Source: Halorientalis pallida
Lineage (GTDB): Archaea > Halobacteriota > Halobacteria > Halobacteriales > Haloarculaceae
Assembly (NCBI RefSeq): GCF_004118325.1
Contig: NZ_RDFA01000001.1
Coordinates: 480,424-544,423 of the forward strand
Reading direction: 5' to 3'
Length of the DNA: 64,000 nucleotides
Shown here: positions 1 to 9,832 of the stretch, piece after piece
How positions within the stretch are numbered: position 1 is the first letter of the stretch
Layout of the letters: each line of letters starts with the position of its first letter
Notes under the pieces: model-generated
What the model saw: the letters and a program-made list of their open reading frames with translations, nothing else
Database searches by the model: none
What the model was told of the DNA's origin: nothing
Translations under genes and position numbers: made by a program

Positions 1-30
1 CAGCCGGCCGATCCGAACCCGGCCGACTGA
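1..30 (+). CDS. Possible 3' end of a CDS entering from the left
   Basis: Frame 1 reads nine codons (QPADPNPAD) and then TGA. The short acidic, proline-containing peptide would suit a haloarchaeal C-terminus, and a T-rich stretch follows near position 55. Nothing else supports it, so this is only a possibility. Positions 31-132 hold no recognisable gene. Confidence 0.25.
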   Translation, partial: QPADPNPAD

Positions 31-132
31 CGCCACGACCGCCGTTCGACGCGTTTTTGCCCGGTATTCCACAGATTCTCGCGAAGGAAAGATTAGCGCG
101 GACCGGTCAGTAGCTACGGCGTTCGCCGTGGC

Positions 133-1617
133 TCACTCCTCGTCGCCGAGGGCCTGCCAAGAGAGGCGTGGGTTCCGGGCGGCGGCGACCTGGTCGATCC
201 GGGTGGCGCTGGTCTCGGAAGGCGCCGCGTCGAGCGTCGCGTCGTCCTCGCCGGCGACGGCGTCGAAGGCGGCCGCCAGCTGGTCGAGCGTCCGTTTGCT
301 CTCGATCTCGGTGGGTTCGGTCATCAGGGCTTCGCCGACGATCTCGGGCCACTTCGTCGTCGGCGGGTGGACGCCGTAGTCGAGCATCCGTTTCGCCACG
401 TCGGCGGCGTCCTGGTCGCCCGCGCTCGCGACGAACTCGTGGTGGAACGGACCGAAGGGCACCTCGTAGTCGAGCTGCGTCGCGAGATAGTTGGCGTTCA
501 GGACGGCCTTGGCGCTGGCGTCCGCGAGTCCGGGGTCGCCCAGTCGGGCGATGTAGGCGTAGGCCTTGAGCAGGACGAGCCAGTTGCCCTCGAAGCCGTG
601 GACTTTCCCCACGCTGTGGTCGGGTTCGTAGCGCTCGTAGCCGGTCCCGTCGGGTTGCGCTCGAACGTGTGGCCGCGGCAGGAACGGTGCGAGGTCGGCC
701 TTGACGCCGACCGGACCGGCACCGGGGCCGCCGCCGCCGTGGGGCGTCGCGAACGTCTTGTGGACGTTGTAGTGCATGATGTCGAAGCCCATGTCCCCGG
801 GGCGAGCGCGGCCCAGCAGCGCGTTGAGGTTCGCGCCGTCGTAGTAGAGCAATCCGCCGGCGTCGTGGACGATGCCAGCGACCGTCTCGATGTCGCGCTC
901 GAAGAGGCCGAGCGTGTTGGGATTCGTGAGCATCAGTGCCGCGGTGTCCTCGCCGACGGCCGCGTCCAGCGCGTCCAGATCCACCCGGCCGTCCTCCGCG
1001 CTGGGTAGTTCCACCACGTCGTAGCCCGCCAGTGCCGCGCTCGCGAAGTTGGTGCCGTGGGCGCTGTCGGGGACGACGACCTCCGTCCGATCCTCGCCCT
1101 GGGCCTCGTGGTAGGCCTTCGCGATCAGGATGCCCGCGTACTCGCCCGCGGCTCCGGCGGGCGGCTGGAGCGTCACCGCGTCCATCCCCCCGATCCGACC
1201 GAGGTAGTCCTGTAGCCCGGCCATCACGGCCAGCGTGCCCTGGACGCTCTCGTCGGGCCGGTCCGGGTGGACCGCACCGTCGGGAAGCGCGACCACGTCC
1301 TCGGTGAACTTGGGGTTGTACTTCATCGTACAGGAGCCCAGCGGGAAGGGGCCGCTCTCGACCCCGTAGTTCATCTGGGAGAGGCGGGTGTAATGACGGG
1401 CCAGTTCCGGCTCCGAGAGGCCGGGCAACTCCAGCGAGTCGCGCGTGAGGTCGTCGGGCAGTGGCGAGTCGTCGCCGCCCACGTCGACTTCGGTCGTGTC
1501 TTTCTCCGAGAGGAGGGGTTCGTACCGGTCCGCGGAGTCGGTCCAGCGGGCCTGCTGGTAGCCTAGCGTCCCCGATCCGTCGTCGCCCGCGTCGGGGTCG
1601 GTCGGATCGTCGCTCAT
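133..1617 (-). CDS. gcvPB: Glycine dehydrogenase (decarboxylating) subunit 2, P-protein
   Basis: Second half of the two-subunit P-protein of the glycine cleavage system; with GcvPA it decarboxylates glycine and passes the aminomethyl group to lipoyl-GcvH. The 494-aa length suits the family. The PLP lysine is visible as K287 in the motif NVHKTF, followed by a glycine-rich run ([10 protein letters not shown]), and the family signature [10 protein letters not shown] lies near residues 94-103. The ATG start overlaps the end of gcvPA by 4 bp, indicating translational coupling in a gcvPA-gcvPB operon. An acidic N-terminal extension of about 50 residues is typical of halophiles. Cytoplasmic. Confidence 0.96.
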   Translation of the reverse strand: MSDDPTDPDAGDDGSGTLGYQQARWTDSADRYEPLLSEKDTTEVDVGGDDSPLPDDLTRDSLELPGLSEPELARHYTRLSQMNYGVESGPFPLGSCTMKYNPKFTEDVVALPDGAVHPDRPDESVQGTLAVMAGLQDYLGRIGGMDAVTLQPPAGAAGEYAGILIAKAYHEAQGEDRTEVVVPDSAHGTNFASAALAGYDVVELPSAEDGRVDLDALDAAVGEDTAALMLTNPNTLGLFERDIETVAGIVHDAGGLLYYDGANLNALLGRARPGDMGFDIMHYNVHKTFATPHGGGGPGAGPVGVKADLAPFLPRPHVRAQPDGTGYERYEPDHSVGKVHGFEGNWLVLLKAYAYIARLGDPGLADASAKAVLNANYLATQLDYEVPFGPFHHEFVASAGDQDAADVAKRMLDYGVHPPTTKWPEIVGEALMTEPTEIESKRTLDQLAAAFDAVAGEDDATLDAAPSETSATRIDQVAAARNPRLSWQALGDEE

Positions 1618-2951
1618 GGGGCCACCTCCGCCATCGCCGCGACGAAGCCATCGACGGCCGCTTCGGTCCGTTCGGTCACACAGACCTGCAGGAGGTGTTC
1701 ACCGACGTCGTGGACCGCGTAGCCCTCGTCGCGAAGGTCGCTCGCGACCGCCGTCGCGGGCTGGTCCGTTCGAGCCAGGAACTCCCGGAAGTGGTGGCGG
1801 TCGTGGACGGGTGCCTGCACGCCCTCGATCTCGTCGAGGCGAGCGGCCAGGTCCTGTGGGTAGCGCACGCAGTCCTCCGCCAGGTCGACGAGTCCGTCCG
1901 GACCGAGCCAGGCCGCGTGGATCGCCGTCCGGAGCGCCACCCACGCCTGGTTCGTACAGATGTTCGATGTCGCTCGCTCCTTCCGGATGTGCTGTTCCCG
2001 GGTCTGGAGGGTGAGTGTGTAGGCCCGCCGGCCGCCGTCGTCTTCACCCGCGCCGACCAGCCGACCGGGGACCTGCCGGAGGTAGTCCTCGTGGGTCGCG
2101 AACATCCCCAGCCCCATCCCGTAACTGCGCCCGAGGCCGAGGGTGCTGGCGTCCCCGATGACCACGTCCGCGCCGACGCTCGCCGGTTCTTCGAGGAGCG
2201 CGAGCGCCACCGGGTCCGACCCGAGACAGAACAGCGCGTCGTGGGCATCGGCGAAGTCGCCGACTACCGACAGCGACTCCTCGATCACGCCCCGGACCGT
2301 CGGCGTCTCCGCGTACACCATCGCCACGTCCTCGGCCATCGTGCCTTCGAGGGCATCGGTGTCGACGGCACCGTCGTCCATCGGGTAGGCCTCGACAGTG
2401 ACGTCGACGCCGTCGGCGTAGTTCTCGAGCACTGCCCGTCGACCGGTCGCGAGGTGGGCGGGGACGAGGACGCGGTCGCCCGAGATCGACCGGACGCGCT
2501 GGGCGAGCGTCGCGGCCTCGCCGAGCGCGGTCGCGGCGTCGTACATCGAGCAGTTGGCAACGTCCAGACCCGTGACCTCGACGAGCATGGACTGGTACTC
2601 GAAGAGCACCTGGAGGAAGCCCTGGGCGACTTCCGGCTGGTACTGGGTGTACGAGGTCAGAAACTCGGAGCGGTCGGACAGGTGGTCGACCAGCGAGGGG
2701 ACGTAGTGGTCGTAGTGGCCGCGACCGAGCAGTTCGGTCAGGTCGTCGTTGCGCGACAGCGTCCGCTCGATGTCGCGCCGGACCTCGCGCTCGCTCCCGG
2801 GGCCGATGTCGAACGTATCGTCGAACCGTACCGGACTCGGAATGTCGAACAGCGCCTCCTCGCTGTCGACACCGATTGCGTCGAGCATTGCCGCCGTCTC
2901 CGCCTCGGTGTGGGGTGCGTACGGACTCCCGTGTGTGTCGTTGTCGGTCAT
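1614..2951 (-). CDS. gcvPA: Glycine dehydrogenase (decarboxylating) subunit 1, P-protein
   Basis: First subunit (445 aa) of the split P-protein. It aligns by eye with archaeal GcvPA: an N-terminal region beginning [14 protein letters not shown], the central [11 protein letters not shown] and [16 protein letters not shown] segments, and SNICTNQA in the C-terminal half. It lies directly upstream of gcvPB and the two share 4 bp. The remaining system genes, gcvT and gcvH, sit 8 kb away on the same strand, upstream in transcriptional order, so the system appears split here. No lysine-PLP motif is expected in this subunit. Confidence 0.95.
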   Translation of the reverse strand: MTDNDTHGSPYAPHTEAETAAMLDAIGVDSEEALFDIPSPVRFDDTFDIGPGSEREVRRDIERTLSRNDDLTELLGRGHYDHYVPSLVDHLSDRSEFLTSYTQYQPEVAQGFLQVLFEYQSMLVEVTGLDVANCSMYDAATALGEAATLAQRVRSISGDRVLVPAHLATGRRAVLENYADGVDVTVEAYPMDDGAVDTDALEGTMAEDVAMVYAETPTVRGVIEESLSVVGDFADAHDALFCLGSDPVALALLEEPASVGADVVIGDASTLGLGRSYGMGLGMFATHEDYLRQVPGRLVGAGEDDGGRRAYTLTLQTREQHIRKERATSNICTNQAWVALRTAIHAAWLGPDGLVDLAEDCVRYPQDLAARLDEIEGVQAPVHDRHHFREFLARTDQPATAVASDLRDEGYAVHDVGEHLLQVCVTERTEAAVDGFVAAMAEVAP

Positions 2952-3033
2952 GGTAACTACCGCAGGACGGGGCGACCGCCCTGTGTGTGGTTGGGAAGTG
3001 TTACGGCTGGGCCGAAAAGAGTGTCCCGGTTGG

Positions 3034-4896
3034 TCACGCGGTGCAGAAATCGATCGCGTCGCGGACGGCCTCCTTCCGGCCGATGAACGTGACGTGATCG
3101 CCGCGTTCGATACGATCCTCCGCGTGGGGAATCCGGTTCTCGTCGTCCCGGCTGATCAGGCCGACGTAACAGTCTTCCGGGAGGTCCTCGGTGAGGTCGG
3201 CGACGGTTCGACCGGCCGCGTCGTCGGCAGTAACCTCGATCTCCTGCACGTCGCCGGTCCGGTCGAGTTCGGTCATCCAGCGGGCGATGGCCGGCCGCTC
3301 GATCACGTTGTCCATCGACCACGCGACGGACATCCCCGTCGAGATAGCCTCGATGTCCAGATCCTGGAAAGCGGCCTCGTTGTCGGGCTGGTTGACCCGC
3401 GCGACGACAGTCCTCACGTCGTAGGTGTTGCGGGCCAGCTGGCCGACCAGCAGATTCACGTCGTCGCTGGGCGTCGCTGCGGCGACCACCTTCGCGTTCT
3501 CCGCGCCGGCCGACCGCAACACGTCCCGGTCGGTGCCGTCGCCGTGTTTGACGCGGTAGCCGTCCTCCCTGAGCGTCTCGACCACGTCCTGATCCAGTTC
3601 GACGATCGTGACCTCCTCGCCACGGTCCTCCAGTCGGTCGGCCAAGGCCTGCCCGATTCGTCCGCCGCCGACGACGATAGTGCGCATCGGAATCACGTCG
3701 AGTGCCTGCGCGATGTGACGTGCCAGTCCCCCTTGAAACGCCACGGTCACGAAGATCACGAGGAAGACCGTGCCGACCAGCGTCGTCGCCACCTCGGGCT
3801 GGCTGTCGCCGAGTTGCAGCGCGAACAGCGTCACGACGCTGGCGGGGATGATCCCCCGGGGCCCGATGGCGCTGACGAACAGCCGCTCGCGGAACGTGAA
3901 CCGCTCGCCGACGGTCGAGAGGAAGACCAGCAGCGGCCGGATCACCAGCGCGACGGCGAGGACGACCGCGATACCGCCGACCCCGAGCGACCGCAGGTCC
4001 GACAGCGAAAGCAAGGAGGCCAGCACGACGAACACGAACGTCAACACCACCAGCGTCACGTCGCCTTTGAACTGCTCGATCTGCTCGCGGTAGGGTAGCT
4101 CGACGTTGCCCAGCAGGAAGCCGGCGCTGGCGACGGCGGCGATGCCCGACTCGGCGACGCCCAGTCCCGCCTCCGCGACGCCGTAGGAGAGCAGTGCCGC
4201 CGCGAGTACCACCAGCCGCGCGTTGCGGGGCGCGTTCTCGGTCGGCAGCTCCAGCCGGGCCAGCAGGAACCAGACGAGGCCGGCCACGGCCACACCCACG
4301 AGAACGCCGGCCCCGAGCCGGTAGGCGAACTGTCCGATCAGTGTGGGCAGGCCCTCGCCCTCCAACAGGAGGTACTCGAACATCACGATGGACAGAATCG
4401 CAGCGGTCACGTCGTTGACGACGCCCTCGGTCTCCAGGGTGGTCGCCACGCGCTCTCGCACCGGGACCACCTCCAGTATCGGCGTGATGACCGTCGGCCC
4501 GGTCGCGATCAACAGCGAGCCGATCAGCAGGGCCAGTTCCCAGGACGTCCCCAGCGCAAAGCGGACGACCACGGCAGTGCCGAGGTGGGAGACGATCGCG
4601 CCGAAGGTCACCAGCCGCAGGGTCTCCCGCGGGGCTTTCCGCAACCGGTCGATCTTGAGTGCGAACGCTCCCTCGAAGACGATGATCGCGACGGAGAGCC
4701 CGACGATGGCCGACAGCGACCCGCTGTCGATGGCACTCGGCGTGATCAACCCCAGCCCCTCGGGCCCGACGGCGACGCCGGCTGCCAACCAGAACAGGAC
4801 GCTCGGCACGCTCAGCCAGTCCGAGAGCACCTGTGCGGCCACGCCGACACCGACGACGGTGACGACGAGCGCGATGAGTTCTGTCGACGCTGACAC
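3034..4896 (-). CDS. Cation:proton antiporter (CPA1/NhaP-type) with TrkA-N and TrkA-C domains
   Basis: A 620-aa membrane antiporter. Residues 1-400 form about 12 hydrophobic helices with the CPA1 motif ATGPTVITP (131-139) and the ND pair at 161-162 that marks electroneutral NhaP-type exchangers. A Rossmann NAD-binding TrkA-N domain starts at about residue 404 (IVVGGGRIG), and a TrkA-C ligand-binding domain ends the protein. The likely role is Na+ or K+ efflux against H+ in a high-salt cell, gated by nucleotide; the ion is not deducible. It stands alone on the minus strand, 83 bp upstream of gcvPA in transcriptional order. Confidence 0.9.
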   Translation of the reverse strand: MSASTELIALVVTVVGVGVAAQVLSDWLSVPSVLFWLAAGVAVGPEGLGLITPSAIDSGSLSAIVGLSVAIIVFEGAFALKIDRLRKAPRETLRLVTFGAIVSHLGTAVVVRFALGTSWELALLIGSLLIATGPTVITPILEVVPVRERVATTLETEGVVNDVTAAILSIVMFEYLLLEGEGLPTLIGQFAYRLGAGVLVGVAVAGLVWFLLARLELPTENAPRNARLVVLAAALLSYGVAEAGLGVAESGIAAVASAGFLLGNVELPYREQIEQFKGDVTLVVLTFVFVVLASLLSLSDLRSLGVGGIAVVLAVALVIRPLLVFLSTVGERFTFRERLFVSAIGPRGIIPASVVTLFALQLGDSQPEVATTLVGTVFLVIFVTVAFQGGLARHIAQALDVIPMRTIVVGGGRIGQALADRLEDRGEEVTIVELDQDVVETLREDGYRVKHGDGTDRDVLRSAGAENAKVVAAATPSDDVNLLVGQLARNTYDVRTVVARVNQPDNEAAFQDLDIEAISTGMSVAWSMDNVIERPAIARWMTELDRTGDVQEIEVTADDAAGRTVADLTEDLPEDCYVGLISRDDENRIPHAEDRIERGDHVTFIGRKEAVRDAIDFCTA

Positions 4897-5319
4897 CGGC
4901 GTATTCGTTCGATCCCCGACACGCCAGTGTCGAAAGTGTTGCGTTCGGTGGGTCTCCGAACCGTTCTGTGTGCCCGATCGACCCCAGGTAAATCGAATAT
5001 CGCTATATCAAATAGGCGACCGATCGAGCACCTGTCGCTCCCGGGGGTGTCGAACGGACGACGGGAACCCCCTGGACCAGCCGACAGACGGGAACGCCGA
5101 CGAGTGAGAGCGGAGGTGCCGGGGCGTCGAGTCGACGACGGAGCCGCCGAGCGGACCGGTCGTCGGCCCCACCGGCGACACCGACGAAACCCGGGGGCTG
5201 GACGCCGATAGCGGGTCGAAGTGTGGCCGAGTCTAGCTGTTTAGACAGGGGGATTATTTCACCCTCAGGAGTGTGACTTATCCGGTTCGTTCCCGGTACG
5301 ACGGCCGGGTAGTCGATAT
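4897..5319. other. Gene-free divergent intergenic region (423 bp)
   Basis: Lies between the divergent antiporter and beta-helix genes. It contains an AT-rich island at 4991-5014 (a TATA-like CTATATCA at 5003-5010) that could serve the antiporter with a leader of about 100 nt. A GC-rich stretch at about 5040-5225 shows no convincing coding frame. Toward the plus-strand gene are an inverted repeat GTCTA-N6-TAGAC (5231-5246) and a TATA-like GATTATTT (5252-5259). Confidence 0.6.
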
Positions 5320-7218
5320 ATGACAAGGAATCGAGATGATCCGCGGACGATCGACGCATCGAATCGGACGAGAGAGACGGCGGACGACCGGACGCGTCGG
5401 GTGAACAGGCGGCGCGTCCTCGGGTCGCTCGGGGCGACGGCTGTGGCAGTCGGCCTCTCGGGGTGTCAGATCGACGGCGACCTGTTCGGGTCGACGGAGT
5501 CGGCGCCGACCGCCGACGCACCGACCGACAGCGCGACGCCCAACTGTGGCTCCTTTACCACGCTCAGCCAGTCGGACCTGGACGGCGGCGCGACACTGGA
5601 GAAGGGGTGTTATCGTATCGACGGCATCCTCGAGGTCACGGACGGAACCCTGACGCTCGAAGCAGGTGTGTACGTCGAATTCGGACAGGACGCGGGGATA
5701 CACGTCGAGTCGGACGCTGGATTCGAGACGACGGGGACGACGTCGGATCCGGTGATCCTCACCGGGCAGACCCGGACCCGTGGGTTCTGGCGGGGAGTCC
5801 GGCTGAACAACGGTCCGACAGGACAAAACGACCTGCGGAACACGATACTCGAGTACGCCGGCGGCGGGAAGTGGCACGGCGCGTACGCGATCAGGTCCGG
5901 CGGCCTGCTGGTCAGTTCGGGAACGGCCAGTCTGGACGGCGTGACGCTTCGCTACAACGAACGGGCCGGCCTGCGGGCACCCTACGAGGACCCGGATCTG
6001 ACCGTCGCGAACACACGCATCGCGAGCAACGAACTCTCGGCACAGGTTCACTCGGACCTCGTCGGTGGCATCGCCGCCGACAACACCGTCGAGAACAACG
6101 ACACCGACAGGATCACCATCACCGGCGGTGGCGGACAGAACACCGTCGGGACCAGTCAGACCTGGGTCGATCCCGGTGTCGAGTACTACGCCGAGAAGGA
6201 CGTTCGCCTGGCGGCCGACCTCACCGTCGAGGAGAACGTCACCGTCCAGTGTGCGGAGAAGGTGGGTATCGAGGCCGACGGTGTCACCTTCGAGACGAAC
6301 GGCTCGGGCGGCGACGGAGTCGTCTTCACCGGGAGTCGCGACTCGCCGGGGGCCTGGCAGGGCATCTTCGCGGGCAAGGGCGCGACCCTCGATTTCGTCC
6401 ACACGAGAGTGGAGTACGCTGGCGGTGAAATGTGGACCGGTGCCGACGACTCCAGGGGTGGCGTGTTGATCCGGGGCGGCAACGTCACGGCGACGTTCGA
6501 CCACTGTATCGTCACCGGCAACGGGACCGCCGGGATCAAGGTCGATTCCGGCGGCACGGACCTCACAGTCACCGAGTGCATATTCTCGGACAACGCGGCA
6601 GCCCTCCAGCTACACGCGAACGTCGTCGACGGACTGGACGAGAGTCAGACGTTCGGGAGTGACAGTTACGTGGGCGTCCAGTCGGGACCACAGACGAGGC
6701 TCACGGACGCGGCGACCTGGCACGGGTTCGACGCTCCGTACCGACTCAGCAGGAACTTGCCCGTCGACGCGCCACTGACGGTCGAACCGGGCGCGACGAT
6801 CGAAGCTCACCAGGACGTCACCATCTTCACCGGGAGTGGGACCGACGGGTCGATCAACGCCGACGGGTCGGGGTCCTCGCGGATCACCTTCACCGGCGTC
6901 GACGGGACACCCGGGACCTGGAACGGCATCTCGTTCATCACCGGCAGTGCGGACAACGTCCTCCGGAACGTAGTCGTCGAGAACGCCGGTCAGAACCGAA
7001 TGCGCGGCGGGGAACACAGCCAGGCGTGCGTGTTACTCTACAGTTTCGGACACACCGGGACGGCGACGATCGAAAACTCGACCATCCGCGATAGCGGCTA
7101 CCACGGGATCAGCTACGGACCGAACTCGAATCTCACCTGTGGCGGCAATCAGTTCTCCGGCAACGCCAAACAGGACGTCAAATTCACCGGGAACGGCGTG
7201 GGGAAAGACTGCACCTGA
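5320..7218 (+). CDS. Secreted right-handed beta-helix lipoprotein, three modules
   Basis: A 632-aa predicted Tat-exported lipoprotein. Twin-arginine NRRRVLGSLG is followed by a hydrophobic stretch and the lipobox GLSGC. The mature part is a parallel beta-helix made of three similar modules of about 170-190 residues. Each begins with a 'TLTLEAG'-type strand, continues with a G-x-W-x-GI/V turn (FWRGV, AWQGI, TWNGI) and then an 'EYAGG' or 'ENAGQ' segment, and ends in N/G-rich rungs. It probably sits outside the membrane; carbohydrate or surface binding is an inference from fold only. A GTG at 5401 just before the Tat motif is an alternative start. It is the only plus-strand gene in the first 20 kb. 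Confidence 0.8.
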   Translation: MTRNRDDPRTIDASNRTRETADDRTRRVNRRRVLGSLGATAVAVGLSGCQIDGDLFGSTESAPTADAPTDSATPNCGSFTTLSQSDLDGGATLEKGCYRIDGILEVTDGTLTLEAGVYVEFGQDAGIHVESDAGFETTGTTSDPVILTGQTRTRGFWRGVRLNNGPTGQNDLRNTILEYAGGGKWHGAYAIRSGGLLVSSGTASLDGVTLRYNERAGLRAPYEDPDLTVANTRIASNELSAQVHSDLVGGIAADNTVENNDTDRITITGGGGQNTVGTSQTWVDPGVEYYAEKDVRLAADLTVEENVTVQCAEKVGIEADGVTFETNGSGGDGVVFTGSRDSPGAWQGIFAGKGATLDFVHTRVEYAGGEMWTGADDSRGGVLIRGGNVTATFDHCIVTGNGTAGIKVDSGGTDLTVTECIFSDNAAALQLHANVVDGLDESQTFGSDSYVGVQSGPQTRLTDAATWHGFDAPYRLSRNLPVDAPLTVEPGATIEAHQDVTIFTGSGTDGSINADGSGSSRITFTGVDGTPGTWNGISFITGSADNVLRNVVVENAGQNRMRGGEHSQACVLLYSFGHTGTATIENSTIRDSGYHGISYGPNSNLTCGGNQFSGNAKQDVKFTGNGVGKDCT

Positions 7219-7298
7219 GGATGCCCCGCGGCCCGAACACACCGACCTCGCTCCGGGGCCGGCCCACAGTCGACCGAACGCCGACGTGATGAGGGCGG

Positions 7299-7697
7299 TC
7301 ACTCGGCCACGACGCGTTCCAGCCAGTCGAACTGGGCGGTCAACTCGCGACGGCGCTCGATCACTGTGGCGTCGAGGGCGAACTCCGTCGTCGCCGTCAC
7401 CCGAGTACCGCCGTCCTCGGCGGTGACCTCGTAGGTCGTCCACATCTCCTCGAAGATGCCGTCGGCCTGTTCGTAGGCCGATTCGGCGTCCGGGCGGTCG
7501 ACGGTCCTGGGATCCGGCTCGATGGCGGCGAGTCCGAACCCGTTGACGATGGTCACGTCTGCGCCGTCGACGGTCACCTCGTCGAAGCCCGTAGCCGTGA
7601 TGAACCGCTCCACGTCGGCCATCGGCTCCCGGACGCGGTCCGGGGCGGCGTCGAACGTCCTGGTCACGCTGACGGATCCCGTTGCCCGGGTACACAC
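7299..7697 (-). CDS. SRPBCC-family (START/polyketide-cyclase-like) protein
   Basis: A 132-aa protein with the SRPBCC pattern: an N-terminal strand 'SVTRTFDAAPDRV', a central acidic WTTYEVTAEDGGTRV strand pair, and a long C-terminal helix. The family binds hydrophobic ligands in a cavity; the ligand is unknown. It starts with GTG at 7697; a second GTG at 7667 would still keep the fold. It converges on the beta-helix gene with about 80 bp between them. Confidence 0.72.
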   Translation of the reverse strand: MCTRATGSVSVTRTFDAAPDRVREPMADVERFITATGFDEVTVDGADVTIVNGFGLAAIEPDPRTVDRPDAESAYEQADGIFEEMWTTYEVTAEDGGTRVTATTEFALDATVIERRRELTAQFDWLERVVAE

Positions 7698-7787
7698 GAC
7701 TGCACTAATCCGTCTCCGATGGTCTCGGTCCCGTCGTGGCCCGGGCGACCCGTCGCGGCGGCGAACGGGGCCGGCCCGGAGGACGGC

Positions 7788-8000
7788 TCACCTGGAGAGC
7801 GCCGACAGGCCGACGAACGCGATCACGCCCACCGCGATACCGAGTGCGAGGACGAACGGCACGAACTCCGCGACGGACGGGCCGCTGGCGGGCGAGGACA
7901 GCGCCAGGAGGGCGAAAAGCGCAGTGACGACGGCGAAGGCGGAAGCCGCCAGCGTCGGGTTCCGGACGAGACGAGATCGCACGGCGTCGAGACGTGTCAC
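7788..8000 (-). CDS. Small two-helix membrane protein, hypothetical
   Basis: A 70-aa protein with a short basic N-terminus and two hydrophobic segments (about residues 16-36 and 45-67), a typical small haloarchaeal membrane protein. It starts at GTG 8000 and follows the metal transporter permease gene by 42 bp on the same strand, so it may be co-transcribed. No family is recognised. Confidence 0.55.
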   Translation of the reverse strand: MTRLDAVRSRLVRNPTLAASAFAVVTALFALLALSSPASGPSVAEFVPFVLALGIAVGVIAFVGLSALSR

Positions 8001-8042
8001 GCCTTTCCTACCGGCGGCGGAGGCAAAACTGTTTCCCGCGAG

Positions 8043-9038
8043 TCAGTCGGCGGTCCGCTCTTCACCCGCGTCGATCGCACCGACGGTCGGGGTCTCCTCG
8101 TCGCCGACCGCCGTCTGAACCTTGCCGGCGACGACGGCGAGGACGTAGATCGCGACGGCGACCAGCACGATGACGCCGCCGGCGGTCGCCCCGGCGTAGT
8201 AGGCCACGCCGATCCCGAGCAGGACGGCCAGTTCCGCGAGGACGATGGAGACGAGCAAGGAGCCGTCGAAACTCCGCGTGACCTGTGCCGCCCCGGCCAC
8301 CGGGACGACGAGCATCGCCGCCACGAGGATGACACCCATGATCTGCATGGCACCGACGACGACCAGCGCCGTGAGCATTACCATCACGCGGTTGTACCAG
8401 GTGACGGGGATGCCCGAGACTTCCGCCGCCGTCTCGTCGAAGGTGACGTAGAGCAACTGGTTGCGCGTGAGCGCGACCGTGGCGACGATGACGACGAACA
8501 GCACGAGCAGGATGGCGGCGTTCTCCGGCGAGACCGTCGAGAGGTTCCCGAAGAGGTACTGGTTGATCCCGACCGCCAGCCCGCCGGCGTTGATGCTGAT
8601 GAGCGTCGTCCCCAGCGCGAACCCGGTCGAGAGAACGATAGCCATCGACACGTCGTTGTAGGCGTCGGTCGTCTCGGAGATCACCTCGATCAACAGCGCG
8701 GCGAGCATCGCGACGACGACCGCCGTCAGGTACGGCGAGACGCCCAGGTCGATCACCGCGTTCAGGAACAGTCCCACGGCGACGCCGGCGAACGCGGTGT
8801 GAGCCAGTGCGTCCCCGATCAGCGCGAGCTGGCGGTGGACGAGGAACGTCCCGATCAGCGGCGCCATCACGCCGATACAGAGCCCGACCAGGATCGCCCG
8901 GTGGAGGAACTGGTACTGCAACAAGCCCAGCCCCGTCAGGTCCCACAGCAGGAACATGAACGCCGACCACAGGTCGAGGACGGCGTACAGCGGCGCGAGC
9001 AGGGGGTCGAGGGGGCTCGTCTGCAGAACGGGATTCAT
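8043..9038 (-). CDS. znuB: Metal ABC transporter permease (ZnuB/MntB family)
   Basis: Membrane subunit (331 aa) of a zinc/manganese-type ABC importer. It has about nine hydrophobic helices, the family segment LIGDALAHTAFAGVAVG near residues 73-89, and the MGVILVAAMLVVPVA helix near 235. An acidic cytoplasmic tail closes the protein. The start overlaps the znuC stop by 4 bp. Whether the substrate is Zn2+ or Mn2+ cannot be told from sequence, so the symbol is by family. Confidence 0.9.
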   Translation of the reverse strand: MNPVLQTSPLDPLLAPLYAVLDLWSAFMFLLWDLTGLGLLQYQFLHRAILVGLCIGVMAPLIGTFLVHRQLALIGDALAHTAFAGVAVGLFLNAVIDLGVSPYLTAVVVAMLAALLIEVISETTDAYNDVSMAIVLSTGFALGTTLISINAGGLAVGINQYLFGNLSTVSPENAAILLVLFVVIVATVALTRNQLLYVTFDETAAEVSGIPVTWYNRVMVMLTALVVVGAMQIMGVILVAAMLVVPVAGAAQVTRSFDGSLLVSIVLAELAVLLGIGVAYYAGATAGGVIVLVAVAIYVLAVVAGKVQTAVGDEETPTVGAIDAGEERTAD

Positions 9039-9832
9039 CGGGCATCACCCACCACGGTCGCGGTGGTGCCGAAAGCGCGGGCGAGCGCGTCGCTCTCGAC
9101 GAACTCGGCGGTCGGGCCGTCGAAGTACACCTCGCGGTTGAGACAGACCACCCGGTCGGCGTGGTCGGTGACGGCGCTCAGGTCGTGTTCGATGAGCAGG
9201 ATCGTGATGGCACGCTCGTTGAGCGCGTCCAGCAGATCGTAGAACGCTTCGACGGACTCGGCGTCGACGCCGACGGTCGGCTCGTCGAGGACGAGCAGGT
9301 CCGCCTCGCTCGCCAGCGCTCGCGCGATGAACGCCCGCTGGCGTTGCCCGCCCGAGAGGTTCGTGATCCGCCGGTCGGCGAAGTCGCCCATCCCGACCGT
9401 CGCCAGGGCGTCGTCGACGATCCGCCAGTCCTCCGCCGAGAGCCGGCCGAACCCGACGTGTGGGAACCGGCCCATCTTCACGACCTCCCGGACCGTGATG
9501 GGCATCTCCTTCGAGGCGCTGGCCTGCTGGGCGACGTAGCCGATCCGGTCGCCATCGTCGAACGCGTGGGCCGGTTCGTCGAACAGCCGAACCGTCCCTT
9601 CGTCGGGTTCGAGGAGGCCGAGCATCAGTTTCATGAGCGTCGACTTCCCCGAGCCGTTCGGCCCGACGACGGCCACGTACTCGCCCGACTCGACCGTCAG
9701 GGAGACGTTCTCGACGACCGGCGTCGCGGTGTAGCCGAAGTCGACGCCGGACACGTCGATCACCGGCTCGCCCGGCGAGGCACCGTTTCCCGTCGCGGCG
9801 TCGCTCGCGGCGCTTGAGCGGTGTCCGGTCAT
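9035..9832 (-). CDS. znuC: Metal ABC transporter ATP-binding protein
   Basis: A 265-aa ATPase with Walker A GPNGSGKST, Q-loop VAQQAS, signature LSGGQRQRAF, Walker B LLVLDEPTVGVD and the switch histidine in LIEHDLS. The ATG at 9832 was chosen because it overlaps the znuA stop by 4 bp; the frame is open further upstream, but only inside znuA. It couples ATP hydrolysis to the ZnuB permease. The N-terminal 20 residues are a low-complexity extension. Confidence 0.93.
   Translation of the reverse strand: MTGHRSSAASDAATGNGASPGEPVIDVSGVDFGYTATPVVENVSLTVESGEYVAVVGPNGSGKSTLMKLMLGLLEPDEGTVRLFDEPAHAFDDGDRIGYVAQQASASKEMPITVREVVKMGRFPHVGFGRLSAEDWRIVDDALATVGMGDFADRRITNLSGGQRQRAFIARALASEADLLVLDEPTVGVDAESVEAFYDLLDALNERAITILLIEHDLSAVTDHADRVVCLNREVYFDGPTAEFVESDALARAFGTTATVVGDAR

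Noticed and set aside
4927-5211. A 94-aa frame in the antiporter/beta-helix gap
   Set aside because: Arginine-rich, with no acidic bias and no conserved pattern; the composition is unlike real haloarchaeal proteins.
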